Source: Dichetophora obliterata
Lineage: Eukaryota; Arthropoda; Insecta; Diptera; Sciomyzidae
NCBI GenBank assembly: GCA_963920525.1
Contig: OY986436.1
Span: 178,471,361-178,535,360 of the forward strand
Direction of reading: 5' to 3'
Length of the DNA: 64,000 nt
The position numbers and the translations under genes were made by a program. Positions 41,816-53,226 of this stretch are shown here, piece after piece (the stretch's first letter is position 1; each line of letters opens with the position of its first letter). Under the pieces are notes generated by a model. It saw nothing but the letters and a program-made list of their open reading frames with translations. It made no database searches and was not told the DNA's origin.

Positions 41816-43885
41816 AGCATAAAATATTTTCGCTATATAAATTGTGACATCTCAAGGAACATGTTCTGTGAGAGCATACCATTCAGCCCGAAAGTTGTGG
41901 AACAGTTCTTTCCGCTGAATGCAGGCAATATAAGCGCGAGCTACGCTCTTGTCTTAAACAAATAAGACAGTGTTGATAAAAGGTTCAGCAGTTTATGATA
42001 AATATAAAAATCAATTATATATATCAAAAAATAAAAAAATTTTATAAAAAATAACTTAAAAACAACAAAGTATTTAAACAATTTTTATGTTCTAATAAGA
42101 TTAAACCTTCAGCATGTAAGTTCTTATGTCATTTGTTTACAGCTTTTATTTATGTATTTATTTCATTATCAGTCAAATAATTTTCACTTTAACTATTTTT
42201 AAATTTCAAATTCAAAATATTTTGTTCAACTAAGTTATAAAAATTGTTTTTTTGTTGTTTTCGTTTTTAATAAAAAATCCCCTGAAGAAGTTGAAAAAGA
42301 ATCAACGAAACGTCGGAAAAATTATGAATTGAAATTTTAATTTAATTGCATACAAAGGAATTGATCAGGAAGCCTATCCATTACATGTCTATTTAGCACA
42401 TTTAAGAGCTTTCTTTGGAGAGTATATTTGAAAATTATTATCATACTTTCAATTCGTCATATGAAATACAAAACACCGTAAGTTACCAAAAATTCAAAAT
42501 CGACTTTTTGATTGATTACACTGCTTTACAGCTGAAAAATAAAAAATAAATTGAGTAACTATATTCACTCAGAACTGAGAAAAAAATAGCAAAAATCTGT
42601 TTTTTCGGTCTCGGAAACGGTACTGCTCCTTAATATTGTGACGATTTGATGAAGTCAAAAAAACCCAAAAATTGCAACTTTTTTGAAATTACCTACTGTT
42701 ATCTTATTTATTTTATATGATATATTAAACTTTAACAAAAACAAGTAAAATTATTGAAAGGCTTAGATTTTTATACATCGATTGCAGATAAATAAATCTT
42801 GATGCTTGTGCATGCCCAGACTTTGGGTTTTAGATACGAGGCTGTTTGCACCACTTTCAAAATAAGCATATTTACAAAACCGTTAATAAGGTATACTTTT
42901 ATAAGGTAAAACTTCTTTCAAAAAAATATTTCTTAGTTTTTAACATAAAATGTTTACAGATACAAAAGATCATATTAAGTTGTATATATAGTCATCATTA
43001 TATCTTCTTTTTAAAAAATGGACTTGCCCCACTTTCAAATTAACGGCTCATATGCAGACGAGCTAAAACTGTTTGCAACTGTGAACAATTCACATGACTG
43101 TTGCCAATTTTAAGCATTCATATATTATTCAATAACGTGGTGCAATCAAAATTACTTTCATCTCAATTTTAACAAATGTAAAATCCTAACTTGCTCTCGT
43201 TAGCAATCGGTTATCATTCACGATTGCAACTACGACTTCAATTGCTGTTTTCAAAGAGATAGCGTTGTAAAAGAGATAGGCACTCTTGTAGACGATTAAC
43301 TATCGTATGACGTGCATATACATAGATTATTTGGTTTCTAAGTCAAATTTCCTTCTCGTTTTTATTATCAGGAACTCAAAGGAATTTAATGACCCAAACA
43401 CAAATCTTTGTTTGTTGCATAAGTGAGAACGACTCTGAAAAGCGTTTGATAAGTGATAAGCTCCTAAATTATTAACTCTGCGAATAAGAAACTTATTTTT
43501 ACCTCAGTCTCATAGTTCTTTCTATGGTTTGCATGAACCAAAATCAAGTTGAAAATCTTGGACTAAAGTTTAGTCCAGCTAAGATTGCTGCATTTTTTTA
43601 GCCTTGCTGTTTAAAATTTAAGCTTTTCAAATACTAACTCATATTTAAAACTCTGTTTTACTTAAATTTAAACCAAAGAAATATTACAGCGTCCTTTTAG
43701 TTTTTCCTTTTAAATTAGGTGAAATTCTGTATTATTTTTTGTTTTTAATACAATACTAAATTAATACTAAATTCTTTTACATTTGGATACTAAAATCGGA
43801 CTTTGACCCGTTAAAAGTTAGCCTGGTTATGCTAAGAATCAATATTAGGCGATTCGGTTCATATGTTTGTTTATTGCTTTTGTTA
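41816..43885. other. Intergenic AT-rich sequence, no supported gene
   Basis: Contains the hammerhead-like word pair near 42285 discussed under findings. Otherwise I see no gene, RNA gene or bounded repeat. Confidence 0.4.
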
Positions 43886-43889
43886 CGTA

Positions 43890-43963
43890 TAGCGCAATAG
43901 CCCAGTGCTTAGACTAGTGAACTTAAAAACTGGATGTCCTGGGTTCGAGTCTCACGGTGTTAA
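43890..43963 (+). repeat. tRNA-like SINE head
   Basis: An A-box-like word TAGCCCAGTGCTTAGA (43898) and a near-perfect B box GGTTCGAGTC (43942) are 44 bp apart, as in RNA polymerase III internal promoters. The stems do not pair well enough for a real tRNA. No clear SINE tail was found; a decayed DD41D copy starts soon after. Confidence 0.5.
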
Positions 43964-43989
43964 TTATTATACCCTCACGCATATAAAAA

Positions 43990-44650
43990 TGCGTAGCCCC
44001 ACAAAAAATAGTCTCATGGGGTCAAATCGCATGATCTTGGTGGCCAATGGATTGCTCCAAAAAACGATATTAATTGCTTTCATTTTCATACAAAATATTT
44101 TTGCTAATAAATATAGTTAATTTTGTCTACTTTCAAAAATTTTTCTAATTTGTATAATTGTAGTTTAAATCTAGCGAGTTAAGTTATGATTCTTAATTTA
44201 CTTAATTTCAATTGATGTACTTAAAAGACCCAGTCTTAGTGCACAATATTATAAACATTAAATAAATAAACAAATTAGGTCCATGGCATCACGTGCCGTG
44301 CGGCATTTGGCACCGTCTTGTTGAAACCACATGTCAACCAAGTCCAATTCGTCCGTTTTGGGCAAAAAAACTCGGTAACCATCGCACGGTGCTTTGCTCC
44401 ATTGACTGTAACGTTGCGATTTTCATTAATTTTGAAAAAGTACGGTCCAATGATGATGCCGGCCAACAAACTGCACCAAACAGTCTATTTTTCGGAGTGC
44501 ATTGGCAGCTCTTGAGCCATTGAGCCAAATCGCTAAAGACAATTTTTCGATAAAAAGGTGGATATTCACAGAGCATAAATTTTGATAATAAAATTCAATG
44601 ATTTGCAAGCGCTGTTCGTTTGTTAGTCTATCATAGAAAAATGGCAAATA
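43990..44650 (-). pseudogene. Heavily decayed DD41D mariner remnant
   Basis: On the minus strand from 44640: DRLTNEQRLQIIEFYYQN (start), then a jump to IVFSDLAQWL (first catalytic region, DEAHF altered), GIIIGPYFFKINENRNVTVN, then GFNKTVPNAARHV ([12 protein letters not shown] region with the D lost), and near 44060-43990 a [14 protein letters not shown] stretch. About 200 bp of unrelated sequence separates the last two pieces. Inactive. Confidence 0.65.
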
Positions 44651-45600
44651 TTACTGAGCATTTTTGGCTTTGCCACATGTTACGAATCACGCGTGTGGTG
44701 TCAAAAAATGTACACTTAAAAAACATATAGAAAAAAAAGATCACTCTTTATAATCTAAGAAATTATTAAATTATAAATAAAAATGAATTTTTAAATGCTA
44801 ATTCGATATTGTTGAAATTCTACAATTTTCTTTTAATTAAACGATTTGGCAATTGCCTTTAATATTTAAATTGATTAAATGGATGAGAAAATTTGATAAA
44901 TTCAATTATGTTGTGTTAAAAAAATTCGGAACTCCAGGGTATTCAGTCGGCCAAATTACCTAGCTGCCACCCCTATCAACATTCAACATGGTCTCAGTAC
45001 GCTACTGCCAAGAGAAATCAAATTGAACCTTAACCCTCCGATGCGTGAGAAGGTCCCCTGGGACCTATGCATTTTTCAACGATGAATTATTTTAATATGA
45101 TTCGACCGTAAAGCCGCCGACTTCTTGACTTCTTTATAGAATCTAATTAGATTATATACGATACAACTACGTAGAAATTTTCATTATAATGGTCGGGTTG
45201 AAGTCACTTATGGCGGTTTTGCTCCACGAAAGAGTTTTGCTCATATAACAATTTCCCTGCGAAATTCAGCAGCTGACGATCAAAGTAAAACATAACGGTG
45301 CAACGAGTTTAATATAAACAAAACTTTTCTAGCAGTCAAAACTGAAATTAGCATTTTTTTAGTATTAAAAAAACAAGTATAATGTTCATAGTAAATAACT
45401 ATGGACATTATTTCGCTAACTGTATGTTTAAGCCCTTAGCATTTTTTTCAGACATTTAGTCACCTTATTAGCATTTGGTCGATAAAAAAAAGATGCAAAG
45501 AAAAAGTTTTAGATCACTCTGACAAATCGTTTAAGAATTTATCCGGTACACACACAATAAATGCAAACGAAATTTTTCTCCTTATCATATAAAGCAGAGC
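44651..45600. other. Intergenic, nothing recognised
   Basis: AT-rich, no ORF of note, no bounded repeat seen. Confidence 0.35.
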
Positions 45601-45659
45601 CTGAAAATAACTTTAAAAATTTATATTTGTAAAATAAGTTCGACTGACTTCTGTGAAGA

Positions 45660-47390
45660 TAGCCCAAAATCTTCAGACCAAGTTTTTACCGAATTCGCCG
45701 CAAAACATATAACAATATTGAATTCGCCGCAGTTACAAAAATGAGTTAAACTTAAATTTTTTAGCAAAAATGTATATTTAATTGATAAATTTGTCACCTC
45801 TTCTCCAAATTGCTATCAAACGTCCTTGGTATATACAGCTTCGAATTAAAAAACTTGTAAAGGTATATACAAATTTTTTTTCTAAAAACGAAAAAGTTAT
45901 TATTTAAAATTAAAAGGTTCATTCAAAATGTATTTTGATGTGCCAAAACGAATGGCACTATGCTCAAGTCCCGCTCTACCGTTCCATCCTCTAACTACCA
46001 AACCAAATAGTTCCATCCTGGATTTGAGATATATGATAGCTGATAGCAAATTAATGATTTTAGTCCTTGATCCCAAAATTGCTATCTATCGTCCTTCATA
46101 CCGTAAAATGGTCTTGAAGTAAAAAAATCAGTTTAGAAAAAAAAATTAATTTTTAAAACTAAAAAAACTATAGAAGGCAAAAAGGTTCCACTCTAAATTT
46201 TTGATTAAAAAATGCATTTTTAATTGTTTATTCGAACGGCACTATGCTCAAGTCCCGCTCTATCGTCCTTGCTACCTTAATTTGGGCTGAAGTGTAAAAA
46301 AATCGTGATTGTTTTATGAAAGTAAGAATTCCACACCCCAAAACTAGCCCCAAACCAAATAGTTCCATCCTATATTTGAGATATATGATAGCTGATAGCA
46401 AACTTATGATTTTAGTGCTTAATCCCAAAATTGCTATCTATCGTCCTTGATACCGTAAAATGGTCTTGAAGTAAAATACTCAGTTCAGAAAAGAAAAATA
46501 ACATGTTCTTAAACCGAAAAAAAATATAGAAGCCAAAAAGGTTCCACTCTAAATTTTTGTTAAAAAATGTATTTTTATGTGTTTATTCGAACGCCACTAT
46601 GTTCAAGTCCCGTTCTATCGTCCTTGGCACCTAAATTTGGGCTGAAGTGCAAAAAATCGTGATTTTTTTATGAAAGTAAGAATTCCACACCCCAAAACAA
46701 GCCCCAAACCAAATAGTTCGACCCTGGATTTGAGATATATGATAGCTGATAGCAAATTAATGATTTTAGTCCTTAATCCCAAAATTGCTATCTATCGTCC
46801 TTCATACCGTAAAATGGTCTTGAATTAAAAAAATCAGTTTACAAAAAAAAAATTTTTAAAACGAAAAAACCTATAGAAGCCAAAAAGGTTCCACTCTACA
46901 TTTTAGTTTACAAAATGCGGTTTTACGTGTTTATTCGAACGCCACTATGCTCAAGTCCCGTTCTATCGTCCTTGGCACGTAAATTTGGGCTGAAGTGCAA
47001 AAAATCGTGATTTTTTTATGAAAGTAAGAATTCCACACCCCAAAACTAGCCACAAACATAAAAGTTCCATCCTGGTTTTGAGATATATGATAGCTGATAG
47101 CAAACTAATGATTTTAGTCCTTAATCTCAAAATTGCTATCTATCGTCCTTTACGGTATGACTTGAGCGGTATGACTTGAGCGGGACTTGAGCATAGTGCC
47201 GTTCGATTAAACATATAAAATGCGTTTTTTAAACTAAAATGTAGAGTGGAACCTTTTTGGCTTCTACATTTTTTTCGGTTTAAAAACATATTTTTTTCTT
47301 TTCTGAACTGAGTATTGTACTTCAAGACCATTTTACGGTATGAAGGACGATAGATAGCAATTTTGAGATTAAGGACTAAAATGAGTCATT
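45660..47390. repeat. Tandem array of a ~350-bp unit with inverted terminal copy
   Basis: The marker AAAAGGTTCCACTCTA occurs at 46180, 46537 and 46883, giving periods of about 357 and 346 bp. Each unit carries GCACTATGCTCAAGTCCCG, TGAGATATATGATAGCTGAT and ATTGCTATCTATCGTCCTT. Diverged or shortened units lie at 45660-46179. At about 47155 the array turns round: 47160-47390 is the complement of a unit. Short ORFs here are by-products. Confidence 0.85.
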
Positions 47391-48179
47391 TGGCCCAATG
47401 TTAACGTAGTAAATGACTAAAATTTGGTAAATTAGTTCGCACGGTTACTTTTGTAAACTTTACTAAAAATGAGCGTGTTCCACTTTAGTTGCGCCCACTT
47501 TTCGGGGGATAAGCGTGGAGTGAAGACGATTTGGGTCGTATTAAACTAAAATTTTGTAATTTCATTTTTATGATTACTCTCAGCAACTGTTCTAAAAATG
47601 GGAGTGTCTCACTTTAGTTATTTTTTCAATATACATAATATTATATTATCGTACAAAATATTTTCGAAAAATCTTTCGTTTACCGTTATTTTTATCTATC
47701 AACGACTTTTTATAAAAACATGCGTTATGCTGAGAATATTTATTGTTTTCGAGATATAGTCAAAATTTGATGTCATATTAATAGAAATTTTTCAAAACTT
47801 AAGAAGAATACATTCAAGTTCGGAATCTAAGTTAAAAAATTAAATTTTTAATTACAAATTTAAAAATTTTTACCCAAATATTTCATAATTCTGTTATGCA
47901 AGGCTTATTAAAAAATTAAAATACAGAAAAAGCCACTCAACTTTATGTCTTCATAACAATTACTGTTCAAAGAAGGCAATTCAAATTAAATAAAGCAATT
48001 TTTTAATATTTATACCATTTCTTCATTTTAAACAAACACAATTTTTTAATAAATTGCATTTGAAGATACTACAAAATACTTTAATTTGCAGACTTTCAAT
48101 TTTTACATAGAATTTAATATTTTTATCGCAGGCGAAGCAGCGGCTATTTGCTAGGAAAAATATAAGTTAGGAGTTGACT
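47391..48179. other. Intergenic, nothing recognised
   Basis: AT-rich. GTTCCACTTTAGTTG and GTCTCACTTTAGTTA near 47478 and 47609 hint at a further diverged repeat. Confidence 0.35.
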
Positions 48180-48840
48180 TTTACTTTAAAAAAAGTTTTC
48201 ATTCACTTTTAACTTTAAAAGTAAAATTTAAGAATTTCAAAAATTTTTTATAAGTCTTTAAAGACTTTTATTAAAAAAAGTTATTTCTAAGAGTCTTTTG
48301 AGACTTTTATTTCATAGTCTTAGAATAAAAAACTGCGAAAAAAATGGTAATATATGTCTATTTTTGACCAATTACCAACAATTCATTTATTCCACCAATT
48401 GATTTTGTTCATTTTGTCGACTATTGGAAAGATTAAAGTTCAACAAATTAATAACGTGGAATATGTTTTTCTAAAAAAGACTTCTAAAATGACTTTTATA
48501 AAAAACGAGTGTCAAAAGACTCTTAAAATTAACTTTTTTGAATAAAAGACTTCAAAGACTTTAAAATTTTTTTATAATTTAAAAGTCTTCAAAAACTCTT
48601 AAGTGTGATGTTAGTTTATAAAAGTTAAAAATAACTGTTAAAAATAAGTGTTATTAAGTGTTAAAATAAGAGTTATTAAGTGATAGTTAAAAATTAAATT
48701 TATAAATAATTCTTATTTGATAACTCTTACTTTCTACTATAAATAATAACTTTTATTTAATAAAAGTTTGTTAAGACTCTTATTTCAGAGACTTTTTGAA
48801 AAAAAGTCATAAAAGTCTTAAACTCTGATATAAAATATAG
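48180..48840. repeat. Low-complexity AAGACTTTTAAAAGTC-type repeats
   Basis: AAGTCTTTxAAGACTTTTAT, GAGTCTTTTGAGACTTTTAT and similar words recur in both orientations, giving many possible hairpins. In style it resembles 4030-4380 but with a different core word. Confidence 0.55.
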
Positions 48841-49661
48841 AAAGAAATGGTTATGAATTAGCAATTTTTCAAAGCTGCGTAAGATTATTCAAAATAATAA
48901 GCAAATAATTAGTTTTAGTCAGGCGAATAACATGTCCAGACATAATGCAGTCTTTTTGCAAAAATTATTCAAGTAAAACACAACATTTAAACAGAAATAA
49001 ACAGCAAAATTCAGCAGACAGAGTTCATAGATGTTGTTATTTATACACTTATTTTGTTATATTATATACCTATCGAGTATATTTTCCATGTTGTTAAAAT
49101 ATTTTCAAAAATTTCTACAACCAAACATTCTTCTAAGTTATTGTTTAAATTTAGATAAATTTTATTTTTGAATTTGGCGGTCGCGACGGAAAAACAAAAT
49201 TAAAAAAAAGCGACAAAGCTACATTCAGTTTTTGTTGTTGTTGTTGTAGAAAATAGCTTTGAGAGACCATGTGTCTTTTAGCGAATCTTCTCCATAGATT
49301 CTACGACTGCCTTAAAATTATTTCAGTTCAGTTTCAAAATATAACGCGTACACTTTAAAACATCGACGAATTTTTTAAAAGTGCAAAATATACAATTTTA
49401 TTTCAGTGAAGAAATATAAAATTGAGAAAAAGGAATTGTGTGCATTCAATAAATCAAAATAATACACAAAATTCAAAAATTATTTTAGGCGATTTAGTTT
49501 AATTTTCCTCCTCTCACAATTAAAATAAGTGCCAAGTGCGAAAAATAAGACAAGTGAGAAAAGTTATTTCATAAGCTGTTTATGTTGTTATAAATGTTTA
49601 TCAACATTTTTGTGTTGCCAAGCAATTTTGTGTTTTGTATTTGTTAAAAAATTATGCTACT
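48841..49661. promoter_or_regulatory. Upstream region / 5' UTR of the gene starting at 49662
   Basis: Contains an ACATTCAGTTTTT initiator-like word at about 49223, a TTG triplet run (TTGTTGTTGTTGTTG) and ATTTCAGTTCAGTTTC at 49320. A short upstream ORF starts at ATG 49654, overlaps the main ATG in another frame and stops within 35 bp. No TATA box stands out. The promoter call is weak. Confidence 0.3.
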
Positions 49662-49822
49662 ATGTCGCGTAAATTGTTTTCGTTATTAAATACCGAAGAT
49701 TCAAGTCAATCGCTAGTACCATTAGAAACCGGATATCAAAATGAAGAAGAACAGAGTCGTGAACAGAAATTGCAGGAAATCATATCTTGGCTTAATAATC
49801 CCGAAAATTTCAATGAAAATAA
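49662..49822 (+). CDS. First coding exon of an unidentified host gene
   Basis: ATG at 49662, 53 full codons plus two bases, then the strong donor AA|GTGAGT. Text: MSRKLFSLLNTEDSSQSLVP, then QNEEEQSREQKLQEIISWLN. It is a polar, helix-forming start with clear coding composition compared with the flanks. No domain is recognised and no next exon was found; the downstream 14 kb is mostly repeats, so this gene too may have a large repeat-filled intron. Confidence 0.6.
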
Positions 49823-50430
49823 GTGAGTATTTTTGTTTGGGGTCGAAAGATGTTTTCAGCTCCTAAACACCCACTCAGGCAGAAAATAAAAAGTTTCTTA
49901 CATTCTGCTTGGTTTATGTTGCTCTTTTTTTGTGGTTGTAACATCTGCAAATATTTTTTTTTATTCATCAACGTCTGTATGTATGTATAAAAAAAGCATA
50001 ACAATAAATGTAGAAAAAACACAGAACATTTTTCTTCATTATTGATTTAGTTGACATCATCATCATTTTGCTTATCAAAAGTTTTTGTTGTGACACCATT
50101 TTTATGGTTTAAAGCTGTTTAACTTAATTGCGGCTCTTGTTGCGGCTATTTACTTATATTTAACTTTTATGTTTATCTTTTTTTGATATTCATTTGTTTT
50201 CTTTTTGAATAAATATGAAGTTGATGTTGAGAATGATTTTCCCCGAAACTGTAACCTGTCCTTACCTTTGTCCAAACACTTCGTATTTTGTCTTCTGCTT
50301 TTGTTTGCTGGACAATCTTTAATTTGTTTAAGTCAATCTTAATTGAGTTTTAAGAAAAGCATTAGGTAATTTTTGCTTTGAAAGAGGTTAAAGAGAAAAA
50401 CAGGTTGTCAAACTCAGGAAAAAAACGATC
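49823..50430. other. Probable intron start, nothing recognised
   Basis: AT-rich sequence after the GTGAGT donor. No repeat boundary or ORF supported. Confidence 0.4.
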
Positions 50431-51268
50431 CCAGATATTTGTGTCTTCTTCTAGCCACCGTAGGACAGGAACATAGAGGGTGGGAGATGGTTTCTTATCC
50501 TCCTCATCACTGCAGTTTCTGGAGAAGTCATTTACGATGACTCCCAGTCTGCAGGTATGTCAGCCTATTAAACAGTTCCTCCTGGTAACGGCCACTAGCA
50601 TGGCTACACAGTCTTCCCAGCGAAACAAGGGCTCTAGGTAGAGAGTTCAGCTCATCTTAAGTTGGCTTTAGTTATGGTGTACTGTTTGAGCAGCTGTTTG
50701 GCAGTTCTCATATTAAGTTAATGTTACGCAATGCATTCTTTGGCTACTTAAGACTTTATTTGTACTTGTTCCATCGATTTGATAGCAGCCTGGCTGTCCG
50801 AAAAAGGGTATATTTCCCGATTTGAGAAAATATTCTCTAAGAGCCATGTTGCAACTTTCCTTATTACCATCATTTCGCCTTGGAAAGCACTACTGTGATC
50901 GGACAACCTACGATACCACTAGTTCTTCTGAGTGGATCGCCCGACCTTGTCATTAAATTTTGACCCATCTGTATAGAAGTATATACCCTGGTTTCAACGG
51001 CTCAACATTATTCTAGTGTATCGTAGATGGAATAAGCATGCCGAAGTTTCTATCAAAGGAAAGCATTAGTTTGTAGTAATTAGTTCTTGTTGGAATGAAA
51101 TTATATTTATAAAGCATAGATATGTGACCTGTTTCCAGCTTTTTCTATACTCCCGTTTCCTTTAGTTTGACCGCCGAAAAAACTGTTGTTTGCTAGGAAA
51201 CTAAGTCATGAAGTATGGTCTCTAAAGCAGCAGGCGGTGTTGTTCTTAGAGCACCGCTAATACATATA

Positions 51269-52934
51269 CAGTGGCTCACAGCTTATTTTATGCAGTGCAT
51301 ACTTTAAACCTTAGGGCTTTATAAAAACTAAACTAACAGGAATACAAAAGATAATATGGTGTCATTTAAAAGAGCAACAAGTCTAGTTAAATAAAGGTTT
51401 TTCATTAATTGTGAATACATATATTTAGTTGTTTAAAAAATAAGAGAACAGAAAATACTGCTTCATTTCATCTCGCAGCTTATTTTATGCAGTCACTTTT
51501 CTCTGTTATGGTACTCTAATGCTGCGCTGTCTAACGGTACTTTCGTTAGCTATGCCTTCGTTCTGTTTCTATAATTGCTTTGTGTTAGCGTCTTAGTCTG
51601 ATTTTTTTGCTTCAAGTGTCTGCTTCTATGATTATTTAAAATAGGAGCGCGCACAACGCTACAACAACGAAAATTGGTTATATACTATTTTGAAAATAGC
51701 AGCTCGCAGCGAAAAATGGCTGAAATGGTTAATATCAATTCCTCTACAGTGCAAAAGATCATCGAGCGCTTCGTCCAAAAGAATCGATTGCACAATAAGA
51801 GCAAAGAAGCACCAAACAAAATTTTTAATGCAACCGACAAGCGGCATATTGCACGGAGTATAAAGGCTAACCCGAGACTCTCAGTTCCGAAAATGGCTTT
51901 TGAAGTTCAAACTGACCTGAGCAAACAGTGTAGTGCTGAAACTATTCGACGTGTCTTAGGCAAAAAGAACTTTCATGGCTGAGTAACACGAAACGAGCCG
52001 TTTATTAGCCCCAAAAACAGATTATGCAGACTCAACTACGACAAAGAACATATGTCCAAGGCGCCAGAGAACTGGAATTCAGTTATTTTTGCAGATAAAT
52101 CGAGAATCAATTTATTCGGTTCAGATGGTATGTGCTATATGTGGCGAAAACCGAATACCGAGGTAAACAAAAAATACTTAAAACAAACCGTGAAACATGG
52201 CGGTGGCAGCGTCATGGTTTGGGCCTGAATGTCAGCTGCTGGTACTGGGAAGTTGCCGTTTATTGAAACAACAATTTACAAATTTTAGTACCTACAGATC
52301 CTGAAGAACAATTTGTTGCAGAGTGCAAAGGTTCTGGGTATAAAATTGAATTTCCGATTTTACCAGGATGACAATCAAAAGCACAAAGCGGGTATTGGGC
52401 AAAACAGGCTAATATACAACTGCCCACAATTGATGACGCCGCCAGCACAGTCGCCAGACTTTAATGTTATTGGAAATGTGTGGTCTTTATTGGAAAATAA
52501 CATCCGGAAACATCAAATTTCAAACAAAAACCACCTGAAAGAGATGTTGAAAACGAAGTGGGCGAATATTTCGCCACCTATCACTCAAAAACTGGTCGCA
52601 TCAATACCAAACCACCTTAGATCTGTTGTGGACAACAAGGGCTATCATACCAAAAAATAAAAATATCAGATATCATTAATTAATACGAAAAATTTATAAA
52701 TAACAAGTGACTGCATAAAATAAGCTGTGATATGAAATTAAGCAGTATTTTCTGGTTTCTTAATTTAAAGCCAACTTAATATATATTTTTACAATAAATT
52801 AAGTTAATTTAGTAAACTAAACATCTTGTTCTTTTAAATGATACTATATTATTTTTTCTATTCCTGTTAGTTTCGTTGTTATAAAGCCCTAAAATTCAAA
52901 GTATGCACTGCATAAAATAAGCTGTGAGCCACTG
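51269..52934 (+). mobile_element. Tc1-like transposon, 1666 bp, with intact ends
   Basis: Inverted repeats CAGTGGCTCACAGCTTATTT at both ends, nearly identical for about 38 bp. TA at 51267-51268 and 52935-52936. The CACAGCTTATTTTATGCAGT word also recurs near 51475 and 52710 as a second internal site, giving a double-site (IR/DR-like) arrangement. It is inserted in the minus-strand LINE. Confidence 0.9.
51645..52657 (+). pseudogene. Tc1-family transposase, inactivated
   Basis: It begins near 51640, where the expected ATG reads ATA. QRKLVIYYFENSSSQRKMAE and INSSTVQKIIERFV form the first helix-turn-helix. The catalytic region follows: NSVIFADKSRINLFGSDGMC (first D kept; the usual E after it is K), VKHGGGSVMVW, FRFYQDDNQKHKA (second D), and QSPDFNVIGNVWSLLE, where the usual IEN is IGN, so the third catalytic residue (E) is lost. 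Stops at 51980, 52226 and 52288 and a frameshift also disable it. Confidence 0.85.
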
Positions 52935-53226
52935 TAGATATGATTCTGATTAATAGGAGCACCTCTGTTTTGGTCGGATTTACTCCCAAACCACAAGGTT
53001 TGTTTTCCATCGCTCAAGTTTACAAAGAGCTCTTTGCATATCATCGCACAGAGTAGAGGAAAATTGCTAGGTCGTCGGCGTAGGCTGTCACTGTACAACC
53101 CTCCCTCTCTAGAGACAGCAGTGTGTTGTGCACTACCAGGTTCCAGAGAAGTGGAGATCCACTACCACCGTGTACCTCTTGTCACTGATCTAACTGCACT
53201 ATATCCATCTAGGTCTGATAATTTTA

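Larger units (their letters stand above)
50430..53225 (-). pseudogene. Decayed LINE (I/LOA/R1-like), split by a Tc1-like element
   Basis: On the minus strand from 53225: SAVRSVTRGT, a frameshift, SPLLWNLVVHNTLLSLE, then TVTAYADDLAIFL (the reverse transcriptase YADD box), and LGVNPTKTEVLL. The Tc1-like element interrupts at 52934-51269. The remainder (51266-50430) has FSDSQAAIKS (RNase H) and LVAVTRRNCL, NDFSRNCSDEEDK near the C-terminal zinc-knuckle. Several stops and shifts. It ends at 53225 against the DD41D element, and LINE sequence does not resume on this strand beyond it. Confidence 0.7.

Noticed and set aside
43890..43963. Functional tRNA gene
   Set aside because: A and B boxes are present, but acceptor and anticodon stems do not pair properly; better explained as a SINE head.
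45660..47390. Possible CRISPR array or clustered gene family in the regular repeats
   Set aside because: Units are ~350 bp and contiguous, without unique spacers, and lie in an insect genome. It is a tandem satellite-like array.
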